Source: Terriglobia bacterium (lineage in GTDB: Bacteria; Acidobacteriota; Terriglobia; Acidiferrales; UBA7541). Taken from it: a stretch of DNA of 64,000 nt. The stretch is taken from positions 48,138 to 112,137 of the forward strand of contig JAIQEV010000004.1 in the NCBI GenBank assembly GCA_020073585.1. The letters run 5' to 3'. A program made the translations under genes and the position numbers. This document shows positions 43,344-52,700 of this stretch, one piece after another. Within the stretch, counting starts at the first letter, position 1. Every line of letters begins with the position of its first letter. The notes under the pieces are model-generated. The model searched no databases. It saw only the letters and a program-made list of their open reading frames with translations, and was not told where the DNA came from.

Positions 43344-43598
43344 CTACTCTTCGTCCTCTTCTTCCTCTTCCTCTTCGTCCTCTTCCTCAACTTCGCCGTC
43401 TTTCTCGGCTTCTTCTTCCTCTTCCTCTTCTTCTTCGTCGTCTTCGTCCAGATCTTCGGAGAGGGGATTGAGTTGGACGGGGTGCGTCTGGAGCACTTCG
43501 AGCTCCATTTCGCACTCCGGACAACTCAGAATCTCGCCTTCTTCTACTTCGTCTTCGTCCACGTCAATTTCCGTGGCACATTCCGGGCAGCGAATCAC
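43344..43598 (-). CDS. LysW-like zinc-ribbon protein with a long acidic tail
   Basis: 84 residues, started by GTG with AGGAGG eight bases upstream. The first 45 residues follow LysW, the amino-group carrier protein: C4-x2-C7 and C26-x2-C29 with EVEEGEILSCPECEMELEV between and around. LysW ends in EDWGE, whose last Glu carries the substrate; here a tail of some 35 mostly Glu/Asp residues follows and ends in DEE. No LysX-type ligase gene is near. It may be a carrier with a changed end, or simply a zinc-ribbon protein of the same fold. Confidence 0.75.
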   Translation of the reverse strand: MIRCPECATEIDVDEDEVEEGEILSCPECEMELEVLQTHPVQLNPLSEDLDEDDEEEEEEEEEAEKDGEVEEEDEEEEEEEDEE

Positions 43599-43666
43599 GG
43601 CTGCGTCCTCCTGGAGTCTTTGCTCCGGGTGCCGGTCCGAAAGGGGCGGGCGGCACCGACCAGCGT

Positions 43667-43672
43667 ATTATA
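43667..43672 (-). promoter_or_regulatory. Likely -10 element for the LysW-like gene
   Basis: A perfect TATAAT on the minus strand, about 70 bases before the GTG start. The -35 region is poor (AGATGA at 17 bases). Confidence 0.4.
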
Positions 43673-43755
43673 TACCGTGAAGCAGGAAGTCATCTGCAGC
43701 GTCTTGGGCGGCGGCAAAAGAAACACGGCGGGACCGTCCAGACAGGCGAGGCCCA

Positions 43756-44232
43756 ATGGCATCGAGCCGGGAATTCCCGGAACGGCCGATAGTGGGAGTC
43801 GGCGGAGTGGTGATCGAAGAGGGGCGCGTGCTGCTGATCCGGCGCGGCGCGGAGCCGCTGCGCGGGCAGTGGTCGCTGCCCGGAGGAACGCTGGAGCTTG
43901 GAGAATCGCTGGAGCAGGGCGTGGCGCGGGAGTTGCGCGAGGAGACGGGCCTCGAGGTGCGCGTGCTCGAGCTGATCGAAGTGTTCGACCGGATTTTTTA
44001 CGCGGACGGCGCGAAGCTGGTGCCGGCGCCGAACGGCAACAACACCCAGCCGCGCTATCACTACGTCATCGCCGATTATCTCTGCGAGCGCACGGGCGGG
44101 GAGGCGCAGGCGGGGAGCGACGTGACCGATCTGGCGTACGCGCGAGAAGAGGATCTGGGGCGCTTCCAGCTCACGGAAACGGCGCTGCGCATCATCCGCA
44201 AGGCGTATGCTCTGGAGCGCGCGCGGGGCTAG
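43756..44232 (+). CDS. NUDIX hydrolase
   Basis: 158 residues. The Nudix box is complete: G44-x5-E50-x7-R58-E59-x-x-E62-E63-x-G65. The preceding VVIEEGRVLLIRRGAEPLRG and the later RYHYVIADYLCER are of the ADP-ribose/NTP pyrophosphatase type. The substrate is a nucleoside diphosphate linked to some moiety X. It converges with the next gene, and the two stop codons overlap by four bases. Confidence 0.92.
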   Translation: MASSREFPERPIVGVGGVVIEEGRVLLIRRGAEPLRGQWSLPGGTLELGESLEQGVARELREETGLEVRVLELIEVFDRIFYADGAKLVPAPNGNNTQPRYHYVIADYLCERTGGEAQAGSDVTDLAYAREEDLGRFQLTETALRIIRKAYALERARG

Positions 44233-44636
44233 CGTTCGCGCGTGGCGCGAATGAGCGCTTCCATGTGGTCGAGGTAGCGCTCGAGGGCGCGGCGGCCCGC
44301 GGCGGCCAGGCGGTATGCGGTTTTGGGCAGGCGCGCGTCGCGGGATTTCGTGCACACGATATAGTCGGCCTCTTCGAGCTTGCGCGCGTGCACGCTGAGG
44401 TTGCCGTCGCTGGTCTTTAGCAGGGCTTTGAGCTCGTTGAAGGTGAGCGAGGGGTTGACGGCGAGCGCGCTGACGATGCCCAGGCGCATGCGTTCGTGGA
44501 TGAGGCGGTCGAGTTCGCCGGGAGCCGCTTCGCGGGCCTGGTCTCTCGCGGAGGAAAAGGACGCTTCGCGCTCGCCGCGATCCAGCCGGGGTGCGCGTTG
44601 CGGCCGTTCCTGTGGGACGCTCGAAGATTTCGCCAT
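44229..44636 (-). CDS. Winged-helix transcriptional regulator
   Basis: 135 residues. After a disordered N-terminus the fold begins at LDRLIHERMRLGIVSALAV, goes on with LTFNELKALLKTSDGNLSVHARKLEEADYI (recognition helix) and ends in a wing (KSRDARLPKTAYRLAAAG). It matches the small winged-helix family that usually sits beside a membrane protein. Here the next gene, 21 bases downstream in the other sense of order, is a six-segment membrane protein on the same strand, which fits that pattern. Confidence 0.85.
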   Translation of the reverse strand: MAKSSSVPQERPQRAPRLDRGEREASFSSARDQAREAAPGELDRLIHERMRLGIVSALAVNPSLTFNELKALLKTSDGNLSVHARKLEEADYIVCTKSRDARLPKTAYRLAAAGRRALERYLDHMEALIRATRER

Positions 44637-44657
44637 GCTCGCCTCCTTTCCCTGCGG

Positions 44658-45272
44658 TTAGCCGCCGTGATGGCGCGCGATCCAGCCGCCAAAGCCGATC
44701 TGCAATGCGCCGAATCCCGCGGCCATGAAAATGTCGCCCCAGTGCGCGGGAGCGAAGAGCGCCGCCGCCCCGAGAGCCATCAGGCAGGTGCCCATCACCG
44801 GAACGATGCGCACGGAAAAGGCGCCGGCGGTGACGGTGGCCGCGCCGTAGAGCAACAGCCACAAGCCGGGGAGCGCGGCCACGGCGCCGGCGCGGAAGAG
44901 CACGAAAGTCAGCAACGCGCCGACGACCAGCGGAGGCGCGAAACTCAGCAGGAATTTGCGGCCGGGCCCGGAGAGCAGGGGGAGATTGGCGCGATGGGCC
45001 TTGTGCGCGGCGGCGGGCGCGGCGATGGCGAAGGCCACCAGGGCTTCGACGAGCCAGATGGCCAGCCAGGCGCGGGGCGTGGTCTGGCGCGCGGCAAGCA
45101 AGGCCGCAGCGAGCGCGGTGAAGCCCATGAGCACGCCGCCCCAGCCGGGGACGGCGGTGAATTCGCCGGCGCGCTGCATGGTCTCGCGGATATAGCGGAG
45201 ATGGTCGGCGGCGCGCAGATCGATGGGAATGGGCTCGCGCCGCGGCGCGCGAATGGGTTCAGCCGGTGCCAT
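44658..45272 (-). CDS. Six-segment membrane protein upstream of the winged-helix gene
   Basis: 204 residues starting at the ATG at 45272. A soluble N-terminus (LRAADHLRYIRETMQRAGEF) is followed by about six hydrophobic segments with Ala/Gly/Leu-rich composition. The last one contains GFGALQIGFGGWIARHHGG. It lies 21 bases before the regulator gene and is probably in one operon with it. I know this pair as common in acidobacteria, without a defined function. Confidence 0.7.
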   Translation of the reverse strand: MAPAEPIRAPRREPIPIDLRAADHLRYIRETMQRAGEFTAVPGWGGVLMGFTALAAALLAARQTTPRAWLAIWLVEALVAFAIAAPAAAHKAHRANLPLLSGPGRKFLLSFAPPLVVGALLTFVLFRAGAVAALPGLWLLLYGAATVTAGAFSVRIVPVMGTCLMALGAAALFAPAHWGDIFMAAGFGALQIGFGGWIARHHGG

Positions 45273-45321
45273 GGAGCCTACGCTAACAGGAGGGCGCGGG
45301 GCTGGCAAGTACCGGGCGGGG

Positions 45322-46110
45322 CTAGGGCTTGCTGCGCGGGTAGCGGCCGAGCAAGGCGTTCCAGCGGATGTAGAAGACGTCGAGGAACATGCGCAGGCTG
45401 TCGCGGAGCATGCTGACTTTGGTGGCCGGGCTGTGGGCCCAGCGCACGGGGATCTCGGCGGTGCGCAGGCCATGATGGCGGGCGAGGTAGAGCAACTCGG
45501 GATCGAAGCCGAAGCGTTCGATGCGCTGCTGCTCAAAGAGGATGCGGCAAGGCTCGCGGCGGAAGGCCTTGAAGCCGCACTGGGTATCCACAAAGGGCAA
45601 GCGGAGAATGAGGCGGACGATCAGATTGAAGATGATGCCTGCAAGCTCGCGGGCCCGCGACTGGCGGATGCTGATGAGGCTGCGGTCGAGAGCGCGGGAG
45701 CCGATGGCCACGTCGTGGTCCTGGAGCGCGGCGAGAAGTTTGCCGGCCTCTTCGATGGGCGCGGAGAGATCGGCGTCGGTGAAGAGCACGATGCGGCCGC
45801 GAGCCTCGCGCATGCCGCGGCGCACACTGAAGCCTTTGCCGCGGTTGATGCCATTGCAGAGCACGCGCAGCGCCAGCAGTTCCGCGCGGAAAGCTTCGGC
45901 GACGGCGGCGGTGCGGTCGGTTGAGCCGTCGTCCACCACGAGCACTTCGGTCTCTTGGCCGCTGGCGCGCACATAGGCGGCGATGCGCCGCAGCGTTTCC
46001 GGGAGGCGCGTCTCCTCATTGTACGCGGGAATGACAATGGAGAGTTCGGGCGCGCTGGGGTTCATGCCGGCGGCGGAAGTTGCGGAAGGGATGGGCAGCG
46101 AATCGTCCAT
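45322..46110 (-). CDS. Glycosyltransferase family 2 (dolichyl-phosphate-sugar synthase type)
   Basis: 262 residues. ELSIVIPAYNEETRLPETL, VLVVDDGSTDRTAAVA and the metal-binding LFTDADLSAP are all present. The C-terminal part (DTQCGFKAFRR, FDPELLYLA, then a hydrophobic end) matches dolichyl- or polyprenyl-phosphate glucose/mannose synthases. It follows the PLP-enzyme gene by four bases, so both are probably co-transcribed, although no functional link is apparent. An internal ATG (MNPSAPELS) is an alternative start. Confidence 0.9.
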   Translation of the reverse strand: MDDSLPIPSATSAAGMNPSAPELSIVIPAYNEETRLPETLRRIAAYVRASGQETEVLVVDDGSTDRTAAVAEAFRAELLALRVLCNGINRGKGFSVRRGMREARGRIVLFTDADLSAPIEEAGKLLAALQDHDVAIGSRALDRSLISIRQSRARELAGIIFNLIVRLILRLPFVDTQCGFKAFRREPCRILFEQQRIERFGFDPELLYLARHHGLRTAEIPVRWAHSPATKVSMLRDSLRMFLDVFYIRWNALLGRYPRSKP

Positions 46111-46114
46111 GGGT

Positions 46115-47299
46115 TCAGGCCGGGACACTGGCCGCGCAGTGTTTTTCCCAGGCGTTGGTGCGCAGGATTTCGTCCATCTGCGCGAGGGCCAAGTCGCACT
46201 CGTCTTCGCGATTGTAGAAATGGGGCGAGAGGCGGATGCCGGCGGCGGGGCGCCAGTCCACGAGAATCTCGCGGGCCAGCAGCTCGCGGCAAACCTCGGC
46301 GGCGTGCGGGCAATCGATGGAAACGGTGCCGGCGCGCTCGCCGGGATTTTCCGCGGTGTTGACGCGCCAGCCGCGGGCCTTCGCGCCATCGAGGATGCGC
46401 GCCGTCATGCGCAGCGATTTTTCGCGGATGGCCGGCACGCCCACCCGATTCAAAATGGCCAGGCCGGGGCGGCAGGCGTAGAGCGCGGGAATGTGCGGCG
46501 TGCCGTTGAGGTAGCGGAAGGAATCCTCGCGCGCATCGATGGCGCCGCTTTCGAAAGCGAAGGGGCGGCGATGGGCGATCCAGCCGGTGAGCGCGGGGCG
46601 CAGCCTGGCGCGCAGGTCCTCGCGCACGTAGAGGTAGGCGACGCCGGGGCCGCCGCAGAGCCACTTCAGCACGCCGCCGACGGCGAAATCGGCGCCGAGC
46701 GCGCGGATGTCCAGGGGAATCGTGCCGGCGGCCTGGAAGCAGTCCAGGATGACGTGCGCGCCGGCGCGGTGGGCGCGCTCGATGATGGCACGGGCGTCCA
46801 CGATGTAGGCGCTGCGGAACAGCACCTGGGAGATGGGGACGAGCAGGGTGTTTTCGTCGATGGCGGCGAGAAATTTCTCGAGCGGCAGGCGAATGCCGTC
46901 CGCGCTCGGAATCGTTTCGATGCGCGCGCCGTGGCGGCGCTGCTCGTTGTAGAAATACTGCGTGGAGGGAAACTCGAGGCCGGTCATCACGATCTTGTTG
47001 CGCGGGCCGCGGAAATCGAAGCAGGAAGCGATGACCGCCTGGGTGATGGTGACGTTCTGGTGCAGGGAAATCTCGCCGGGCGCGGCGCCCAGCAGCGGCG
47101 CGATCCGGTCGCCGACACCCACAGCCATCTCCCACCAGCCCTCTTCCCAGGCGCGGATGCCGCGCAGGGCCCAGGAATCGGCGTAGGCGCGCATCTCGTC
47201 ATAGACGCCGCGCGGCATGGCCCCCAGGGAATTGCTGATCAAATAGGTGCTGCGCTCGAGGATGGGAAACTCGGCGCGCCATTTGAGCAGTTCATCCAT
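46115..47299 (-). CDS. Aminotransferase class V, kynureninase-like PLP enzyme
   Basis: 394 residues from the ATG with GAGAGG six bases upstream. The fold is that of class V aminotransferases. PLP-site features are LDCFQAAGTIPLD (Asp that binds the pyridine N) and FAVGGVLKWLCGGPG with the Schiff-base Lys. The ISNSLGAMPRGV and HQNVTITQAV segments resemble kynureninase. No other tryptophan-degradation gene is near, so the substrate stays open. A frame extending 200 bases upstream has no good start. Confidence 0.85.
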   Translation of the reverse strand: MDELLKWRAEFPILERSTYLISNSLGAMPRGVYDEMRAYADSWALRGIRAWEEGWWEMAVGVGDRIAPLLGAAPGEISLHQNVTITQAVIASCFDFRGPRNKIVMTGLEFPSTQYFYNEQRRHGARIETIPSADGIRLPLEKFLAAIDENTLLVPISQVLFRSAYIVDARAIIERAHRAGAHVILDCFQAAGTIPLDIRALGADFAVGGVLKWLCGGPGVAYLYVREDLRARLRPALTGWIAHRRPFAFESGAIDAREDSFRYLNGTPHIPALYACRPGLAILNRVGVPAIREKSLRMTARILDGAKARGWRVNTAENPGERAGTVSIDCPHAAEVCRELLAREILVDWRPAAGIRLSPHFYNREDECDLALAQMDEILRTNAWEKHCAASVPA

Positions 47300-47547
47300 C
47301 GGTTGCCTCTCTCGCGTCCGCTTTGCGGAGGCCGAAGCGTCCCCATCCAAAGTAGCACAGCGAAATGACGGCGAGCCAGAGGACTCCCGCCTGCAGAGTA
47401 ATGCGCAGGCCGGGAATCCGCCAGGTGGAGGCGAGAACGGCGCGGTGGGCGGCTGGGCCATGGCGCGCAATCGTAGCAGAAATGCGTGGTACAGGAGTTT
47501 AGGCAAAAAGATTGTCAGGGCGTACTGAATTGGGAGAGACTTCGACC

Positions 47548-48060
47548 ATGCGACGCCAGATGCTTCTCGCGGGGTGCAGCGCTTTGTTGGCGGCGGTCCT
47601 GTACGCTCAATGGCCTGCCGCGGCGGGACCCTCGGAACGGCCGAGCAAAGTGCTTGTCTTCAAGCAGGAACATAAATTGATCCTGCTGCGCGGCGACACC
47701 GTTTTGAAGACGTACCGAGTTGCTCTGGGGAGGAATCCGCTCGGACCGAAGACCAGCGCGGGCGACCATCGCACCCCCGAAGGTCTCTACGCCCTCGATT
47801 GGCAGAATCCGCAGAGCAAATTTCATTTCTCGATACACATCTCCTATCCCAACGCGAAAGATGTTGCGAACGCACACCGGCAGGGAGTGCAGCCCGGTGG
47901 CGACATCATGATTCACGGGCTGCAGGATGGGCTGGGCTGGATCGGCCGTTTTCACCGCTTCGTGGATTGGACCGATGGCTGCATCGCTGTCACCAATGCG
48001 GAGATGGATCAGATCCGGCAAGCGGTTCCGATCGGTACGCCCATCGAAATCCGCCCCTGA
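47548..48060 (+). CDS. L,D-transpeptidase (YkuD family), exported
   Basis: 170 residues from the ATG with GGAGAG upstream. A signal peptide or lipoprotein-like N-terminus (LLAGCSALLAA) is followed by the YkuD domain: SKVLVFKQEHKLILL, then HRTPEGLYAL, and the active-site segment with H123 (MIHGLQDG) and C145 (WTDGCIAVTN). It cross-links or modifies peptidoglycan at the cell wall. The usual S-x-G-C is T-D-G-C here. Confidence 0.9.
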   Translation: MRRQMLLAGCSALLAAVLYAQWPAAAGPSERPSKVLVFKQEHKLILLRGDTVLKTYRVALGRNPLGPKTSAGDHRTPEGLYALDWQNPQSKFHFSIHISYPNAKDVANAHRQGVQPGGDIMIHGLQDGLGWIGRFHRFVDWTDGCIAVTNAEMDQIRQAVPIGTPIEIRP

Positions 48061-48261
48061 GACCGCCTACCCCGGCTGCACCTTCGGACAGTATCGAGAA
48101 TGACAAAGCGGTCCGCAAGAGCGGTGGTGCCCGGCCGCCGTTTTTCCGAGAATGTTAATGCCATCCAAAGACTGCCGTGCGCAGGGAATGCGGATGCGGC
48201 GCCGCGGGGCGCTTTGCCGGGGGCTGGGGAAAACGTTCACGAGCAGCGGGGGAGAACGGAC

Positions 48262-48846
48262 ATGAGAGCAGTACTGGCGCTGATTGCCCTTTATGTGGTC
48301 ACCTTCTTTGTGGCCGTGAGCACCACGCCGCGAAGTTCCCAAGCGGCGCCGCCGGATGCCGACGCGCCCCAGGAGCAGGCGGGAAAGGCCGCAGCGCCCG
48401 CGAAGATCGATGCCGCGAAGGAAGCCGACATCCGCTCGCTCATGGAACTGACCGGGGCGATGGACCTGTTCCAGGACGCCGTGGACAAGGCCGGCGTGCA
48501 GCACACGCAGAGGATCGAGACATTGGTGCAGGATCCGAACCGCGCGCAGAAGCTTTCCGCGGCGTTTCTGGAGCGCTACAAGGCGCACTTCAGCGCCGAG
48601 GAAATGAGCGGCGAGTTGGTGCGCTTGTACGACAAGCATTTCTCGGCCGCGGAGATCAAGGGTCTGCTGCAGTTCTACGGATCGCCCCTCGGCCAGAAAT
48701 ATGCCGCGGAAATGCCCCGGCTGGGGCAGGAAGCGCAGGCGGCAGGAACCGCGCTGAGCCAGCGCGCGGCGAAGGAAGCCTGGCAGGACCTGCGGGCGCA
48801 GAATCCGGAGCTGGGCGCGGGACCCCGCCCGGGCCGTCGTCCCTAA
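48262..48846 (+). CDS. Exported DUF2059 protein
   Basis: 194 residues from the ATG with GGGGGAGA eight bases upstream. A signal peptide ends near SSQAAPP. The DUF2059 helical domain covers about residues 50-185 (IRSLMELTGAMDLFQDAVD, YKAHFSAEEMSGELVRLYDKHFSAAEIKGLLQFYGSPLGQ in family order). Function unknown; the family is periplasmic. It is followed by a related gene. Confidence 0.88.
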   Translation: MRAVLALIALYVVTFFVAVSTTPRSSQAAPPDADAPQEQAGKAAAPAKIDAAKEADIRSLMELTGAMDLFQDAVDKAGVQHTQRIETLVQDPNRAQKLSAAFLERYKAHFSAEEMSGELVRLYDKHFSAAEIKGLLQFYGSPLGQKYAAEMPRLGQEAQAAGTALSQRAAKEAWQDLRAQNPELGAGPRPGRRP

Positions 48847-48963
48847 CCCGAAAGACAGCCGGAGCATCCGCCGAGCAGGCGGAGAGGCTGGCAGAGAATT
48901 GCGCCAAGCACGACGATCATGTTCCTTTCAGTTGCAGTTCGCCCGGCTCCAAGGAGGAGTGTC

Positions 48964-49611
48964 ATGCGGAAGATGAGTATTGTGAGCGGTATTCTGGCTG
49001 CCGCGATCTTGATCTTCGCAGCCGCCGCGCTGCCCCCGGTTCTGGCGCAAGAAAAGCCGGCGGCGCCGCCCAAGCCCGCGGCGACGCCGAAGTCCACGGC
49101 GCCCGCGGCCGCGCCGGTAAAAGAAGCGGCTCCCAAACCCGCGATCGATCCGGCGAAGGAAGCGAAGATTCGCGAACTGATGGACGTGACCGGCACGAAA
49201 AGCATGGGGGAGCAGCTCCTGCAGGCGTCCACGGAGCAGTTGCGCGCCAGCGTTGCCGGGCCGCAGCCGCAGAATGCGCGCGCGCAGCAGATGGTGGAAC
49301 TCTTTCTGGAGCGTTTTCGGAAGCACTTCGATCCGAACTCGCTGACCGAAGTGATGGTTCCGATCTACGACAAGCACCTCAGCGGCGAAGACCTGAAAGG
49401 GCTGCTGGAATTTTACCGCTCGCCGCTCGGCCAGCGCACGCTGAAGGTCCTGCCGGAGATCGTGCAGGAAGCGCAGGCCGCCGGGTTTGCCCTGGGACAG
49501 CAGGCCGCGGAAGCCGCGATGCGGGACGTCCAGACGGAACACCCGGAACTCCTGCCCGGCGCGAAGGAAAGCCAGCCGCAACCGCAGCCGCAACCGCAGC
49601 CGAAACCCTGA
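48964..49611 (+). CDS. Exported DUF2059 protein, second copy
   Basis: 215 residues. AAGGAGG lies upstream of the ATG. A signal peptide ends near PVLAQE, then comes an Ala/Pro-rich spacer and the DUF2059 domain (IRELMDVTGTKSMGEQLLQA, then FRKHFDPNSLTEVMVPIYD). The C-terminus is a run of Gln-Pro repeats. It is a divergent copy of the preceding gene; both have the YDKHxS and FYxSPLGQ motifs. Confidence 0.88.
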   Translation: MRKMSIVSGILAAAILIFAAAALPPVLAQEKPAAPPKPAATPKSTAPAAAPVKEAAPKPAIDPAKEAKIRELMDVTGTKSMGEQLLQASTEQLRASVAGPQPQNARAQQMVELFLERFRKHFDPNSLTEVMVPIYDKHLSGEDLKGLLEFYRSPLGQRTLKVLPEIVQEAQAAGFALGQQAAEAAMRDVQTEHPELLPGAKESQPQPQPQPQPKP

Positions 49612-49638
49612 CCGCCACAAGCGAGCGCATGCATGGCA

Positions 49639-49663
49639 GGAGCGAAGCGAGATCCCTCGCTCC
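49639..49663. terminator. Inverted repeat between convergent genes
   Basis: GGAGCGA (49639-49645) and TCGCTCC (49657-49663) form a perfect seven-pair stem with an 11-base loop. There is no T-run on either side. It lies between the DUF2059 and tamB ends, so it may serve as a two-way terminator or be a dispersed repeat. Confidence 0.45.
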
Positions 49664-49756
49664 GTTAACCCCTGCGCGGCGCAAGGAACGCGTTTCGCCC
49701 GGGATGAGGGTATGCGGGAAGTTGTCAGCGATTCATGAGACCGCGGGCAGCCAAAA

Positions 49757-52700
49757 TTACTGGAAGCGCTTCTTGAACTTCACGTCCAGGCCGAAGGTGC
49801 CGTTCTGATCGCGCAAGGCCACGATGGAGAAGTTGCGGTTGACGTTGTACTCCACCTGGATGACCTGCTGCTGCGTTGAGGTCACATTGCTGATGTAGGT
49901 GATGGTGAGGTTGCGCGCGACGCGCTGCTCCACGGTGACGCGCGCCGCCGCGCTCTGCGCCGCCCCCGTGCTGCCCACGCCGCCGATTCCCGGATCCACG
50001 CGGAAGCGGGTGATGCCGAAGAGGCGCTCGAGGCGCCCGCCGAGCTGGCTGGAAATCGCTTCCGAGAGCAGCGCCGAGGCGCCCGAGGTGGCGCTCTGCG
50101 CGGTGCCGCCGCTGCGCGATTCCCCTTCGGCGCTGGTTTTGCCCATGGCCAGCAGCGTGACGATGTCGTTGACCGGCAGCGGCGGGTCCGAGCGGTAGGC
50201 CAGGGTCAGCTTGCTGGTGGGTCCGCTGAAGTTGAGGGTGATCTCGTACTGCTGGATGGTGGTGGTGGCCTCGACGTTGAGGACCGGATCGATGCGGAAA
50301 GGATTGGCGAAGTTGAGGTCCCCGCGCGTGACGCGGTAGCGGTTTCCGGCGAAGGTCAGGTCGCCGGAAAGAATGTGAATGTGCCCGAGAAGGATGGGAT
50401 GCTCCCAGGTGCCGCGTATGCGCAGATTGGCGTCGGCCTCGAGCTCCGCGCCGGGCCACTCCATGCGGGAATCGGGCGCGGAGCGCGCTTCGATGTCGAA
50501 CTGCAGGTTGCGCAGATAGGGTGAAGCGGTGGAAGGCCCGCTGATGCCTTCCTTGGCCGCGGCCAGCGCGCCGGCAATCTGCAGCCCTTCGCTCAGCGAG
50601 ACCCGCCCCACGGTGACGCGCCCGGCGACCAGCCCGGCCTGCGGCGTGCCGGTGAGGCGCAGTTCCCCGCCCATGAGCCAGCTCATGCCCTCCGGATAGC
50701 GCACGCGGACGCCCGCGGTGCGCGCGGTGATGTCGTAACGCAGCGGCCGGTCGGCGTAGTTCACGGAGCCGCTGAACTGCAGCGTGCCCCCGCCGGCTTC
50801 CGCGGTCACGTTTTCGAAAAAGAGGCGGTTGGCGTCGAAGACGAAATCCCCGGTGAGCGCGGAGAGGCCGGTGGGAAAATCGCGGACGCGGGCCGCGGCG
50901 TTTTCGATGTGCATGCGCCCTTTGACGCTGGGGCGGTCGAGCGTGCCCTCGACCGCGGCGTGAATCTGCGCGGGCCCGCTGGCCTCCAGTTCGGGGAAGA
51001 AGCCGGAGAGCAGGCGCAGGTTCCACGCGCCGTTCAGGAGGAGATTGATGCGCCGCGCGCCGCTGAACTGGACCAGGCCGGCGATCTCCAGGTTGGTATC
51101 CGGGCCGCGGAAAGTGGCCTGGGAGACGCGCAGCTCCTCGCGGGTATAGCGGAAGCGCACCGGGCCCTCGTTTTCCAGGCGCACGTTGGCATAGTTCAGG
51201 ACCAGGCGCGTGAGGTTGGCCTCGATGGCCAGGCTTTGCGGCTGCCGCAGCGCGCCGCTGACCTCGAATTCGCCGCTCACCTCCCCGTGCCCGGAGAGCG
51301 GCGGGAGGTGCAGCGCGGTGATCACGAACGGGTCGAGGTCCATCGCGTTCACGGAGATATTTCCGCTGACCGGGAGATCGTCGTGCAGCGCCACGCGCAG
51401 CACACCGGAAAGTTTTCCGGCGGCCATCGCCGAGCCCAGCTCCAGCCGGGCCTCGCTGCCGTCGGCGAAAAGCTTGCCTTCGAAGCTTCCGATCACTTGC
51501 GGGCCCACGCGCAGGTCCACGATGCGGAAGGTGCCTTCGGCCTGCGGTGCGCCCAGCGGCCCCTGCGACTTCAGGCGGAAGCTCAGACGGCCGCCGACCG
51601 GCAAGCGCGGCGTCTGCAGCCGCTCGAAGCTCTCCAGCGGCAGCGCCGCTCCGGCGAGATCGAGCGCGAGGTTGCCGTCGGCGAAGCGATAGGCCGCCGT
51701 GCCGGTGACGATGCCGGCGCCCTGCCCGCTGTCCTTGCCGGGCGGAAAGATGCGTAGCTCGGCATTGGCCACGCGCAATTCCTCGGGAGTCCAGTTCACC
51801 TGGCCGCGCAGGCGATGGAAGTAGACGCCGTCGGCGCGCCCGTCGGCGAGGTCGAAGAGTCCGGTAACGGAGGGGGCGGCGCGCGTGCCGCTCCCGTGGA
51901 ATTGCCCGGCGAGATGCCCGCTGACCGGCAGCTTCAAGCCGAAAAGCTGCTGCGCGTGATCCACGGAGGACTGCAGCACGTTGATGTCGGCGGTCCACTG
52001 ATTGCCGGGCAGAAAACTCCAGCCCGTGAGCTGCAGGCTGGCATCCAGCTCGGCGTCGAAGTCGCCGTAGCGCGCGCGGCCGTGGTTCACGGAAAGTTCA
52101 CCGGGGGAGTAGGCCAGATCGCCTTCCACGAGGTCCCAGGCCAGCACATCGTAGCGGATACGCTCGCCGCGGGCATGCCCGAGGAAGGCGGGCCCGGCGA
52201 TGGGGCCGAGAATGCGGCCGTCCCAGCGCGCGCTGCCGGAGATGCGCGGTGCGGCGGCCCGCGCGGCGGGCGGGAGGCCGCGAATGGCGTGGATGAAATC
52301 GCTCCAGGGAGCGAGGTCGCCGGTTTCGAAATGCACGTCGAGCGCGGAATCCATGCGCGAGAGCAACCCGGTGACGGTGAAGCGGCTGGTGGGCGCGGTG
52401 ATTTCGCCGGAATCGACGGTGAGTTCGCGCGGGTCGTGGCGGTAGCGGAAGGCGAATTGCCCGGCAACCGGCTGGAGGCCCGGGGCCGTCTCCGCTGGCG
52501 CCGACCACGTGGCCTGTCCCGACACCTCGAAGTTCTGGAAGTCCGCGGTCCAGGTCTCGACGGTGTCGGCGGCAATGAGCGAATCCCAGTGCAGAGCATC
52601 GACGGGGAAGCTGGGGCGCGCGAGGGCGGCCAGGACGCTGGCGAGATGCGCTCCGCGCACGCGGGTCTCCGCGCGAAACGCCAGGCTGGGGAAGCGCACC

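Noticed and set aside
43350..43460. Repetitive TCTTCCTC stretch as a CRISPR or microsatellite
   Set aside because: It is the coding sequence of the Glu/Asp tail; there are no spacers.
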